DNA of 64,000 nucleotides from an uncultured Chitinophaga sp. (GCF_937898475.1 NZ_CALEJS010000039.1:124001-188000), one strand, 5' to 3'. Positions 53,535 to 62,810 are shown, counted from the first letter of the stretch. Notes: a model not told the origin generated them from the letters alone. A program made the numbers and translations.

Positions 53535-54704
53535 ATGTCCTCTATGAATCGGCGCGACTGGCTCAAAGCCAGCGCCCTGGCAACGGGGAGCCTGCCTTTT
53601 ATGGCCGGCGCCTGGAATGGTCTGGCAGCCATGACCGCCCCTGGCGTTAAACACAATACTTCCAGGAGACTGACAGATGCCGAGTTTCAGGCACAGGCGC
53701 CCGGAGAGCTGAAGGCCCGCCTCTTTGCCAACGAGAATCCCTTCGGGCCTTCTGATAAAGCCAAAAAGGCTATTATAGACAGTATTGCCAACAGCTACCA
53801 GTATCCCTTTATGCGCCTGGGAGAACTGGAAGAAAAGATAACCGCTTTTGAAGGCATACAGAAAGCGCAATTGCTGTTATCCGCAGGGTCTTCTCCCTTG
53901 CTGATGGCAGCGGCCATCTGCTTCTGTAAAGACGGCGGAAATGTAGTCACCGGCGATCCTACTTATGAAGATCTGCCCCAGTGCGCCGAACGCCTGGGCG
54001 CCAAATGGATCAAAGTGCCGCTGACAGCCGACTATAAAATGGACCTGGATGCCATGGAAAAAGCGGTGAATGCTGATACCAAACTGGTATATATCTGCAA
54101 TCCCAATAATCCTACCGCTACCGCCGTGGATACGGAAAAGCTGAAAGCCTTCTGCGAAAGAGTGTCCAAAAAGGTGACCGTTTTTGTAGATGAAGCTTAC
54201 ATAGACTATCTGCCCGATCCGCAGTCTGTTACCCTGGTAGATGGCGTAAAGAAAGGACAAAACCTCATCGTGGCCAGAACTTTTTCCAAACTGTATGGTT
54301 TTGCCGGCTTAAGGGTGGGATACATCATCTCCCAGCCATCCATCCTGCAGAATATGGAAAAGTTCACAAAAGATAAATACGCCATCTCTGCTTTGGCATT
54401 ACCGGCTGCCATTGCCAGTTACCAGGATCAGCCTTTTCTGCAGGATGCGCTGAAGAAAACCATTGCCAGTAAAGAGTATCTCTATAAGGTGTTGAAGGAA
54501 GAGGGATATGAATACATTCCTTCCGTAGCCAACTTTGTGATGTTCCCGCTGAAGATGGACGGACAACGCTTCGTGGAGGAGATGATGAAACGCGGGGTTG
54601 GTTTACGCAACTGGCAGTTCAATAACCAGGAATGGTGCCGTATCAGTATAGGACGTATGGACGAAATGGAGGCTTTTGCCGCTGCATTCAAAGAACTGTC
54701 TTAG
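53535..54704 (+). CDS. PLP-dependent aminotransferase (HisC-like), Tat-exported
   Basis: A fold-type I class I/II aminotransferase of 389 residues, most like histidinol-phosphate aminotransferase. ANENPFGPS marks the substrate-binding N-terminus, NPNNPTATAV and VDEAYIDY the PLP contacts, and the lysine is in ARTFSKLYGFAGLRVGY. Unlike cytosolic HisC it begins NRRDWLKASALATGS, a twin-arginine motif with a hydrophobic stretch, so it is probably exported folded with its cofactor. It follows the Tat amine oxidase. The substrate is unknown. No his genes are near. Its stop codon is followed at once by a heptad array. Confidence 0.9.
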   Translation: MSSMNRRDWLKASALATGSLPFMAGAWNGLAAMTAPGVKHNTSRRLTDAEFQAQAPGELKARLFANENPFGPSDKAKKAIIDSIANSYQYPFMRLGELEEKITAFEGIQKAQLLLSAGSSPLLMAAAICFCKDGGNVVTGDPTYEDLPQCAERLGAKWIKVPLTADYKMDLDAMEKAVNADTKLVYICNPNNPTATAVDTEKLKAFCERVSKKVTVFVDEAYIDYLPDPQSVTLVDGVKKGQNLIVARTFSKLYGFAGLRVGYIISQPSILQNMEKFTKDKYAISALALPAAIASYQDQPFLQDALKKTIASKEYLYKVLKEEGYEYIPSVANFVMFPLKMDGQRFVEEMMKRGVGLRNWQFNNQEWCRISIGRMDEMEAFAAAFKELS

Positions 54705-54710
54705 GGAAAT

Positions 54711-54783
54711 TCCAAATTCCAGTATCCAAATTCCAAATACCATATTCCAAAGTTCGGTATGCGGGTTTCAGTGTTTAAATTCC
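54711..54783. repeat. Eleven-unit heptad array, AAATTCC type
   Basis: TCC (or ACC, TTC) recurs at 54711, 54718, 54725, 54732, 54739, 54746, 54753, 54767 and 54781, all on one 7-nt grid over about 73 bp; 54760 and 54774 are degenerate. The best units are AAATTCC. No inverted partner is visible. It begins within 10 bp of the aminotransferase stop and ends 12 bp before the next ATG. Confidence 0.8.
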
Positions 54784-54794
54784 AATGTTGATAT

Positions 54795-55808
54795 ATGCGA
54801 AAGATTGTTTTGTCAGTTATATTCATGTGCCTTGCCTGTATGGCAATGGCACAGGGCGGCGCAGCTACTGCCCCGGCAGAGACGCCGCGGGCGCTGAGTG
54901 CAGAAGAGTATGCCAAAGCCAAGGCCTTTAAGGTTAAAGACCTCGACAATGATACTTATGTAAAGTTTGAAAATACGTATGTACTGGATCGTTATGAAAT
55001 GCGCAAGCCTTATTTCATCACGGGCGATGATGGCCTCAAAAAGCGGATCGATCTTTACAAGCTGATTGCCAAAGACGGTATGCAGGAACTGGGTACCATG
55101 ATCTATTACACCAACGAGAAAGGCACGCTTTATACCGCAGTACTGCCAGGCTTCCGCGCAGATGCCGCTATCTGGGGGAAATACTTTGAAGACATACACG
55201 CTATTGATAAGGAAGAAAAGAACTTTGTGCTGAAGCTGTCTTATGTATTGTCAAAAGAATTCGGTTTCCAGCTATATAAAGCCGCCAACCAGGGAAAGAA
55301 CCTCAAGGCTGAATCAGGCACTTACAGTAATAACATCTGCTTCCCCGGTACGCAACAGGTAACCATGGCAGATGGGGCTACCAGGGCCCTGAAAGATATC
55401 CGCCCCGGAGACCAGGTGGTGACCGTAGATCCTGGCAGCCACCGGGCTACTACCGTCCGCGTAAAAGCGCTGGTGGCCCACGAGGCAAAGAACTATGCCA
55501 TTACCAGCCTGCTGGTGGTAGCAGGCCGGGAGCAGGCCACCGCCAATGGTACGGAAGTACACATCAGCAGCCGGGTATTGCAGGCTACACCCAACCACCC
55601 GATGATGACGGCCAGCGGCAAAAAACGGGTGGGTGATATCAACGAAGGGGAGCAGATCATCTGCCAGGATGAAAACACCCATACTTACCAGACCTTTACC
55701 GTATTCAATAAAATGGAAGCAGCGGGCGGCGTGCAGCCCGTATACAATATTGTGGCAGATGGCGGCAGCACATTCATGATGAATGGTGTGATGGTGCTGC
55801 AGAAGTAA
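54795..55808 (+). CDS. Secreted protein with C-terminal Hint (Hedgehog/intein-like) domain
   Basis: A 337-residue secreted protein with a signal peptide ending MAMAQ. Residues 21-181 are a domain I do not recognise (YVLDRYEMRKPYFITGDDG). Residues 182-337 form a Hint domain: C182 in NNICFPGTQQVTMADG opens it, LKDIRPGDQVVTVD follows, H268 sits in ATPNHPMM (the T-x-x-H block), and VYNIVADG...FMMNGVMVLQK closes it at the very C-terminus. There is no C-extein, as in Hedgehog, so the likely reaction is thioester formation at C182 and release or transfer of the N-terminal domain. The nucleophile in the periplasm is unknown. Confidence 0.82.
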   Translation: MRKIVLSVIFMCLACMAMAQGGAATAPAETPRALSAEEYAKAKAFKVKDLDNDTYVKFENTYVLDRYEMRKPYFITGDDGLKKRIDLYKLIAKDGMQELGTMIYYTNEKGTLYTAVLPGFRADAAIWGKYFEDIHAIDKEEKNFVLKLSYVLSKEFGFQLYKAANQGKNLKAESGTYSNNICFPGTQQVTMADGATRALKDIRPGDQVVTVDPGSHRATTVRVKALVAHEAKNYAITSLLVVAGREQATANGTEVHISSRVLQATPNHPMMTASGKKRVGDINEGEQIICQDENTHTYQTFTVFNKMEAAGGVQPVYNIVADGGSTFMMNGVMVLQK

Positions 55809-55867
55809 TGCACTGACTGCGGTGTCATTTCAGGAGGGATGGTTATCTTAGTATAAATCGTACGGCT

Positions 55868-56887
55868 ATGGATGCCCATCCCTCCCCTCAGAATACCGCT
55901 GCCGGAGCGCAGTACCCCACCTCTTTCAAAGACCTCCTCGCGGCTTTTGAACAGCAATTCAGTGATCGTCTTTTCCCTGAAACACCTGCCACCCTTTATG
56001 ATGCCATAGACTATACACTCAGCAATGGCGGCAAACGTATACGCCCGGTACTATGCCTGATGGGTAATGCGCTTATTGGTCCCCTGCAGCTGGACAGCTT
56101 CCTGGCCGCCAATGCCGTAGAACTCTATCACAACTTTACCCTGGTACACGATGATATTATGGACCGTGCCCCCCTGCGGCGGGGCAAGCCCACTATCCAT
56201 GTGAGGTATAATACCAACACCGCCATACTGGCTGGTGATACCCTGTTGTTGTATGCATTTGAATACCTGAATTGTATGCAGGGCCGCTATAAGCAAAAAG
56301 TGACAGCGGTATTTACAGAAGCGGCCTTAGGGGTATGTGAGGGTCAGCAAATGGACCTGGACCTGGAAAACATGCCCCTGGAGGCCGTTTCCTATCCCGA
56401 CTACCTTAAGATGATCACCCTGAAGACTTCCGTGCTGGTGGCCGCCAGCCTGCAGATGGGCGGTATTATAGGAGGCGCCTGCAGCGAAGACCAGGAGCAC
56501 CTTTATGCCTTTGGCAAACATGTAGGCATCGCCTTCCAGGTACAGGATGATTACCTGGACTGCTTTGGCGACCCGGGGAAATTTGGCAAACAGCTTGGCG
56601 GTGATATCATCACCAATAAAAAGACCTTTCTGCTGTTGAAAGCCTATGAATTTGCGAGTCCCGTACAACGGGCCTGCCTCAACGAACTCCTGTCTTCCAA
56701 CAGCCCCGATAAAGTGCCCCGCATGCTGCAGCTGTACCAGGATTGTAAGGTGGATGAATGGGCGCTGCGCGAAAAGGAACGCTTTACCCAGACAGCCTTG
56801 CAGCACCTGGAGGATATGACGGTGGTAACGGCTAATAAACAACCTTTATTTGAACTGGCAGACCTGTTGCTGAACAGGGGGTATTAG
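55868..56887 (+). CDS. Polyprenyl diphosphate synthase (trans-isoprenyl, IspA/GGPPS type)
   Basis: Builds prenyl diphosphates by adding isopentenyl diphosphate. The first Asp-rich motif is HDDIMDRAPLRRGKP (DDxxD) and the second QDDYLDCFGD. GGKRIRPVLCLM is the conserved IPP-binding stretch. At 339 residues it is of normal size. Chain length cannot be decided from the residues read. A weak TTATCTTAG box lies 25 bp upstream. Only its position, after the Hint protein and before the AraC regulator, is known; no terpene genes are near. Confidence 0.93.
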   Translation: MDAHPSPQNTAAGAQYPTSFKDLLAAFEQQFSDRLFPETPATLYDAIDYTLSNGGKRIRPVLCLMGNALIGPLQLDSFLAANAVELYHNFTLVHDDIMDRAPLRRGKPTIHVRYNTNTAILAGDTLLLYAFEYLNCMQGRYKQKVTAVFTEAALGVCEGQQMDLDLENMPLEAVSYPDYLKMITLKTSVLVAASLQMGGIIGGACSEDQEHLYAFGKHVGIAFQVQDDYLDCFGDPGKFGKQLGGDIITNKKTFLLLKAYEFASPVQRACLNELLSSNSPDKVPRMLQLYQDCKVDEWALREKERFTQTALQHLEDMTVVTANKQPLFELADLLLNRGY

Positions 56888-57020
56888 ACAGTGATGCTAT
56901 TTTAACCAAAATGGTACTGGACAAGGAGAAGCCTAGGAGAAGACAGATAAAATTGTATTGGAAAGGCTGCCTACTCCGGAACCCGGAATATTTTTATCTT
57001 TAAAGCCCAAACCCCGGGCT

Positions 57021-58166
57021 ATGAGCTTCGCCGAATTTTTCCATGTACTGATGCTGTTGGGCTTCCTTCAGGGAGCTATCATGAGCGTATTGCTCTCTTT
57101 TTCAAAGAAACGCTCCCTGCCTAACCGCTTCCTGGGCGTCCTTATATTATTGATCGCGCTGGCCTGTCTTAATCTTTATCTTTTTGAATCTTCCTGGTTC
57201 ACCAATCATCCGCTGTTAAGCCTCCTGGGCAACCTTATACCCCTGGTAATTGTGATGCCGGTAGGCCCCTTGTTATATTTTTACGTGAGGAGCAGTATGG
57301 AGCCTTCTTTCAAACTGGGAAGGAAACAGCGGCTGCATTTTTTGCCGGTGATCATAGACCTAATGCCGGAACTGAGTACCGTTATTTATTTTGGCGGGGT
57401 GATGACGGGCCTGGTGGAGGCGCCGCCCCAGGCCTGGGGAAAGTTTATAGATGACTATAATGTTTATGCCGATATCCCCCGTTGGGCTTCCATTACGGTT
57501 TATCTCTGGTTATCCGCCAGGTACCTTGCCCGCACGGGAACGGAAAATATGGTCTACCGCCAGTGGCTGAGGCAGTTTATCCGTCTTTTCCTGGTATTCC
57601 AGGTGATCTGGTTTATTTACCTGGTGCCTTACGTGATTCCCGCACTAACAGACAAGGTGCTGAACATGGTTGACTGGTACCCGGTATATATACCGCTGGT
57701 GGTGCTGATCTACTGCCTGGGCTTAAAAGGCTACCTGATGGCGCCACAAGCCATACCCGCCGGCCGGAAAGCCGTTGCGCCCCCGCCTGAAGCGCTGGTG
57801 GCGGAGGCAGTGCCCTTATTGCGGAAAGCTATGGAACAGGACCACCTGTACCTGGAGCCCGAGCTCAACCTGTCGATGCTGTCTCGTCATACCGGGTTGC
57901 CGCAGAAAACTATCTCCCTGGTGCTGAATCAGCATCTGCAGAGAAGCTTTAATGAATTTGTGAACGGGTACCGCGTAGCGGCTTTTAAGCAGAAGATAGG
58001 TCAGGCGGGACAGGATAATATGACCATCCTTGGCCTGGCCCTGGACGCCGGCTTTAATTCGCAGGCAACTTTCCAGCGCGCCTTCCGCAGCCATACGGGA
58101 ATGTCGCCCCGGGAATATATGCAGCAATGTTTACAGGAAGCCTCAAAACAGGAAAATGAGCAGTAA
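57021..58166 (+). CDS. AraC-family regulator with N-terminal membrane domain
   Basis: About 381 residues from ATG 57021. An upstream TTG at 56958 would add 21 residues; ATG is preferred, where the hydrophobic domain starts. Residues 1-240 contain six or seven membrane segments (e.g. GAIMSVLLSF, FLGVLILLIALACLNLYLF, LIPLVIVMPVGPLLYFYV). The C-terminal 100 residues are an AraC helix-turn-helix pair: LSMLSRHTGLPQKTISLVLN, then FNSQATFQRAFRSHTGMSPREYMQ. This is the membrane AraC type common in Bacteroidota. Targets are unknown; the next gene on the strand is the decayed peptidase. Confidence 0.9.
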   Translation: MSFAEFFHVLMLLGFLQGAIMSVLLSFSKKRSLPNRFLGVLILLIALACLNLYLFESSWFTNHPLLSLLGNLIPLVIVMPVGPLLYFYVRSSMEPSFKLGRKQRLHFLPVIIDLMPELSTVIYFGGVMTGLVEAPPQAWGKFIDDYNVYADIPRWASITVYLWLSARYLARTGTENMVYRQWLRQFIRLFLVFQVIWFIYLVPYVIPALTDKVLNMVDWYPVYIPLVVLIYCLGLKGYLMAPQAIPAGRKAVAPPPEALVAEAVPLLRKAMEQDHLYLEPELNLSMLSRHTGLPQKTISLVLNQHLQRSFNEFVNGYRVAAFKQKIGQAGQDNMTILGLALDAGFNSQATFQRAFRSHTGMSPREYMQQCLQEASKQENEQ

Positions 58167-58233
58167 AATAGTGCTCAAGTCCGGATTTGAGTAGACCCGG
58201 AAACCTGAAACTACTTGCTTTGCCAGAAAAAAA

Positions 58234-60513
58234 ATGATGAAACACCAGCTTTGGTCTTGTTTGTTACTAATGCTCCTGGCAGCTACCCGGCTGTCCGCCC
58301 AGGAAAAGTTCAGAATGCTTTCCGGAAGGGTTTCAGACGCCGGAAGCCAACAGCCTGTTATATATGCCAATGTCCAGCTTAAAAAAGGCGGTATTGGTAC
58401 GGCTACCAATGCCAGAGGAGAATTTGTGTTCAACATAGCAGACAGGTATTGGGAAGATACCCTGCTCATATCCTGCATTGGTTATAAAACGCTGGCAATA
58501 CCCCTGCCTCGTGGCAGCCGGCAGGATATGGATATGCAGCTGGAACCGGCGGTATACCAGTTGCCGGCGGTATCTGTGAACGCACGTAGCGGCCTTGCCA
58601 TCATGCAGCAGATGGTGAGCAGGATACCCGAAAATTATGACACCGCAGATGTAAGGCTGACGGCTTTTTACCGGGAGAATATCTGCCTGGCGGGAGATAC
58701 CATCAATTTCAATGAATCGGTACTGGATATCTATAAAACCTATCACAACAACCGGGACCGTAAAGACCAGATCCGTATTCTGAAGGGCCGCAGGAAAAAG
58801 GTGGACTGGAGTAAAGACCCGCAACTGTATAACTGGATCGGTAATATAATGAATACCGCCTACTCCTCCCTGAACGAAGACCTGCAGAAATACCTGGACG
58901 CCAAACGCAACATACTGAATGAACGTAATTTCCGCTACTACAACTGTGACTACCAGGAAACCGTTCAGGAGGGCGACCGCAAGCTGCTGGTGCTTTCCCT
59001 GCAGCCAAAAGACAATAACAGGAAGGCAATAGTAACGGCAAAGCTTTACATTGATGAAAGTTCTCTGGCGCTGGTACGCTGCGAAATTGAAACCACCCCA
59101 GCTGGTATTGATTATATAAACGCACACCAGAAGGGAGGTATCAGATACACCATCATGTCAAAAGTGAATAAGGCCACATTTGATTTTACCAGGCTTACAC
59201 TGGTGGTCACCTATAAACAGTACCGTAATAAAACTTATCTCAGCACGGTGGCGCGTCATTGGGACTGTGTGGTGAACAGTAAAAAGAGAGGCATGCACAA
59301 TGTACCGTGGACAGGAGATTTTTACCTGCTGGTAACAGGCATTGATACGGAGCAGGCAGACCGTTTTACCAGTGGTGTCAGCAACGACAAGTCGTCTATG
59401 AATAATGAGGTGGGCAATGAATACGATGCCAGCTTCTGGGAAAACTATAACATCCTGTTACCGGTGCTGCCCGATGCACTGCAGGCAGATTCGGTTAGTC
59501 AGCCGGCTCCCGTGCTGAAAAAGGTATCCAACCGGCAGAACGGTTTTACCCGGGCAGATACCCTGCGGGGCATGCTATCACCCCTGCGCAGCTGTTATGA
59601 TGTTCGTTTTTACCAGCTGGATGTGGAGGTGATGCCTGATAGCCGTTCCATCAGGGGCAGCAGCAAGGTCCGGTTTGCTGTAAAGGAGCCGCTCCAACAG
59701 TTGCAGCTGGACCTTGTATGTTAATATGCATATAGAAAAAATACTGTACCGGAACCAGGCCCTAACCTTCAGCCGTGAGTATGATGCAGTATTTCTTTCG
59801 TTTCCGTCGGAATTGCCGGTGGGCAGTGAAGAAGCAATAACGGTATACTATGAGGGTGTGCCCCAGGTGCCCGACTTCAGTATTCCCATGAACGGCGGCG
59901 TACGCTGGGATAAAGATGAAGAGGGAAACCCCCTGGATACAGGGCTCGGGCGCCAGCCTGTGGCGGCCCTGCAAAGATCATTTGTCTGATGAGCCGGACA
60001 GCATGCTTATCAGCATCACCATCTCCAATGGATTTACAGATATATCCAATGGCCGCCTCCCGGGAAAAACACCTGCGGGGCCAGGTAGAACACGTTATGA
60101 CTGGGCGCTCTCTTATCCCATTAATAATTATAATGCCACCTTCTGCTTTGGTAAGTACGCACACTTTGATGACGTGTATATCAGCGGTAAGGATACGCTT
60201 ACACTTAATTATTACGCCATGCCTTACCACCTGGAGATGGCCAAAGCCATGTTTGCACAGGTAAAGCTCATGTTGGCCTGCTTTGAGCGGCATTTTGGGA
60301 AATATAGCCCTGAAAGTGCAGGGCACTAATCTGCAATTAAAATACCGCTGGCAGGCGGAGGTACCGGGTTTCCGCATGCCGGTGAAAGTAACCCTGGGGC
60401 CAGACCGTTTCGGGTTCATTTACCCGGGTAGTGAGTGGAAAACAATCACACTGATGCAGATGAGTGAAGATGATTTCCGGGTAGATGAAGATCATTTTTA
60501 TATACAGGTGTAA
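58234..60513 (+). pseudogene. Decayed gene: carboxypeptidase-regulatory-like N-part joined to a broken M1-family metallopeptidase
   Basis: The first frame (58234-59724) has a signal peptide ending SAQ, a carboxypeptidase-regulatory-like beta domain (RVSDAGSQQPVIYANVQL) and about 300 more residues, then, from about residue 445, the start of an M1 peptidase (FTRADTLRGMLSP). It stops at 59722. A one-base insertion near 59716 moves the M1 frame to 59714-59989 (LYVNMHIEKI...). A second, in a run of five C near 59932, moves it again (WIQGSG...WRPCKDHLSDEPDSM). The frame then joins directly to the C-terminal part (LKYRWQAEVPGF), in another frame at 60283-60513. The HExxH zinc region is missing altogether. 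The gene cannot encode an active peptidase. Confidence 0.8.
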
Positions 60514-60661
60514 GCCGCCTGAACCCACTATCTTGCCATATTGCGGGGTTAAAGCGCCCGCAGGAGAAGGTTATCTGATATGGTCGAAATTTCAAAATCT
60601 GCATCTGTATTGCCACTGTTATTTTGCCGAATTTCGCGTTGGATTAAAACAATATAACAGG

Positions 60662-61456
60662 ATGGAGATACCTTTTTTCCAGGTAGATGCGTTTACCGAC
60701 CAGCCCTTTAAAGGCAACCCGGCAGCGGTTTGTATCACTGATAGCGCGCTGCCTGAAACTACCATGCAGCAGATAGCAGCAGAGAATAACCTGGCCGAAA
60801 CCGCTTTTGTATCACAGGCAGCGGGCACTTTCAATCTGCGCTGGTTCACACCGCTTACCGAAGTGCCATTGTGCGGCCATGCTACCCTGGCTACAGCGCA
60901 TACGCTCTGGCAGCAGGGCCTGGCAGATCCGCTGCAGGAGATCCGGTTTGACACCCAGAGTGGCCGGCTGACAGCTGTTCGTAATGAAGACTGGATCACA
61001 CTTAACTTTCCTTCACTTACAGGGCACACCGTACATTTGCCACAGGAGGTGCAGGAGATACTGGGTGTAACACCTGTTCACACAATAGATGTCTTCAATC
61101 GTTACCTGGTAGAAGTAGCTACTGAAGCCGAGGTGTATGATGTGTGTCCGGATTTTGCCCGGCTAACTCCATATCCTAAAGTGATTGTTACTGCCAAAGC
61201 CGCAGCAGGTTCGGGGTATGATTTTATTTCCCGTTTCTTTGCTCCCTGCATCGGCATCAATGAAGACCCCGTTACCGGATCTGCACATTGCTGCCTGGCG
61301 CCCTACTGGTCTGCCAAACTGGGAAAGCCCGAAATGCAGGCCTACCAGGCCTCTTCCCGTGGCGGCGCTCTCAGGGTGAAGGTGGATGGTGACCGGGTGC
61401 TTTTATCCGGACAGGCGGTGACGCTGATCAGGGGAGCCTATATAATTAATAATTAA
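60662..61456 (+). CDS. PhzF-family isomerase/epimerase, copy 1
   Basis: A PhzF/DAP-epimerase-fold protein of 264 residues from ATG 60662; a longer upstream frame is unlikely. PFFQVDAFTDQPFKGNPAAVC is the family start, NNLAETAFV carries the catalytic-type glutamate, LCGHATLATAH and DPVTGSAHCCLAPYW are the other conserved blocks. PhzF of Pseudomonas isomerises a phenazine precursor; most genomic relatives have unknown substrates and no phenazine genes are here. It lies 7 bp before a second PhzF gene. Confidence 0.92.
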   Translation: MEIPFFQVDAFTDQPFKGNPAAVCITDSALPETTMQQIAAENNLAETAFVSQAAGTFNLRWFTPLTEVPLCGHATLATAHTLWQQGLADPLQEIRFDTQSGRLTAVRNEDWITLNFPSLTGHTVHLPQEVQEILGVTPVHTIDVFNRYLVEVATEAEVYDVCPDFARLTPYPKVIVTAKAAAGSGYDFISRFFAPCIGINEDPVTGSAHCCLAPYWSAKLGKPEMQAYQASSRGGALRVKVDGDRVLLSGQAVTLIRGAYIINN

Positions 61457-61463
61457 TTAAGAA

Positions 61464-62258
61464 ATGCTGTCAGTGAAGTTTTTTATTGTGCACGCATTTA
61501 CCGATCGCCTGCACGGCGGCAATCCTGCCGGAGTGGTGGTGCTGGAGGAGTGGTTGCCGGATGAACAGTTGCAGCAGATAGCTAAAGAGAACGGGCTGCC
61601 TGAAACGGCCTTCTTTGTGCCGGAGGGAGCACGTTTTGCGTTGCGGTGGTTCACACCGGAAATAGAAATGGACCTTTGTGGGCACGCTACCCTGGCTACT
61701 GCGCATGTACTGAAAGCCATGCTGGGGTACCCGGGAGAGAATATGGTGTTCCGCTCTGAAAGCGGGCAGCTGGAAGTAAGTGAAGCAAATGGATTGTACA
61801 CGTTGAACTTTCCTTCACGAAAACCGCTGCCGGCAGAACTGCCGGACATTATCAGGCAGTCACTGGATCGTATGCCCGTTGCCGTACTGAAGGCGCGTGA
61901 TTACCTGCTGGTGTATGCGTCGGAGGAGGATGTACGTGATATCCGGATCAACCGGCAGCTTATAGACCAGATCAATATTGATCCCGGAGGTGTGATCATT
62001 ACGGCGCCGGGGCGGCAGATCGATTTTGTTTCCCGTTTTTTTACACCGCAGGCCAGTCACTTTGAAGACCCGGTGACCGGCTCTGCACATTGTTCCCTGA
62101 TCCCATACTGGGCCGGGCAACTGAATAAGAAAGAAATGAAAGCCTTACAGTTGTCTGAAAGGGGAGGGACGCTGTATTGTGTAGATGCGGGATCGCGAGT
62201 ATTGATTTCCGGTAGCGCAAAAACCTATATGTCTGGTACGCTGTATATTGACAATTAA
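61464..62258 (+). CDS. PhzF-family isomerase/epimerase, copy 2
   Basis: A second PhzF-family protein, also 264 residues, starting at ATG 61464. VKFFIVHAFTDRLHGGNPAGVV opens it; NGLPETAFFV, LCGHATLATAHVL and DPVTGSAHCSLIPYW carry the conserved residues. By eye it differs from copy 1 at more than half of the positions, so it is an old duplication or a separately acquired family member rather than a fresh copy. Family members form homodimers; a heterodimer of the two is possible. Substrate unknown. Confidence 0.92.
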   Translation: MLSVKFFIVHAFTDRLHGGNPAGVVVLEEWLPDEQLQQIAKENGLPETAFFVPEGARFALRWFTPEIEMDLCGHATLATAHVLKAMLGYPGENMVFRSESGQLEVSEANGLYTLNFPSRKPLPAELPDIIRQSLDRMPVAVLKARDYLLVYASEEDVRDIRINRQLIDQINIDPGGVIITAPGRQIDFVSRFFTPQASHFEDPVTGSAHCSLIPYWAGQLNKKEMKALQLSERGGTLYCVDAGSRVLISGSAKTYMSGTLYIDN

Positions 62259-62277
62259 TTATTTACAACTTTCTTTG
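62248..62277 (+). promoter_or_regulatory. Candidate promoter of the AhpD-like gene
   Basis: TTG at 62248-62250, a 19-nt spacer and TTTCTTTG at 62270-62277, one mismatch from TAnnTTTG. It overlaps the end of the second PhzF gene. A small CACG-TTT-CGTG palindrome follows at 62287-62297. ATG of the next gene is at 62352. Confidence 0.45.
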
Positions 62278-62351
62278 TTTTTTTGTCACGTTTCGTGGAA
62301 TACCTGTGTCTATATATCAAACAACATTGTTCAAAACAAAAAGCAAAGTAT

Positions 62352-62810
62352 ATGACACAGAGAATTTCTTACCAGGAAGTGAACAAAGGATTGATGGATG
62401 GGTTGATGAAGACCGAATTCTATCTGAAAAAGTCTGGTGTTGACCCGAAGCTGCGGGAATTGATGAATTACCGGGTATCACAGATCAACAGCTGCGGCTA
62501 CTGCCTGGATATGCATCATAAGGAAGCTATCAACTTGGGTGAAGCCGAAATACGTTTACATTCCCTGGCCGCATGGAGAGAAGTGCCTTATTACAGCGAA
62601 GCAGAAAGAGCCGTACTGGCTTTTGCAGAAGTGCTTACCAATGCCAACAGCCAGCATGTGAGCGATGAAGTGTTTAACGAACTGGCTAAGCATTTCACCA
62701 AAGCAGAGATAGCAGATCTCACACTGGCGGTTGCACAGATCAATACATGGAACCGTATTAATAAGGCCTTTGGTACTGTACCGGGTAAATACGAAGCAGG
62801 ACAACATTAA
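62352..62810 (+). CDS. Carboxymuconolactone decarboxylase / AhpD-like protein
   Basis: A 152-residue AhpD-fold protein from ATG 62352, preferred because MTQRISYQEVNKGLMDGL is the family start. The redox C-x2-C motif with histidine is in SQINSCGYCLDMHHKEA. AhpD-like proteins act as peroxide or disulfide reductases; the active cysteines are present here. The following genes are an EamA transporter and an ECF sigma factor; sigma factors of the SigJ type are often found next to such genes, so a stress role is plausible. Confidence 0.9.
   Translation: MTQRISYQEVNKGLMDGLMKTEFYLKKSGVDPKLRELMNYRVSQINSCGYCLDMHHKEAINLGEAEIRLHSLAAWREVPYYSEAERAVLAFAEVLTNANSQHVSDEVFNELAKHFTKAEIADLTLAVAQINTWNRINKAFGTVPGKYEAGQH

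Noticed and set aside
60662..62258. Phenazine biosynthesis locus
   Set aside because: Only PhzF-type genes are present. No phzA, B, D, E or G gene is near, and most PhzF-fold proteins in genomes are unrelated to phenazines.
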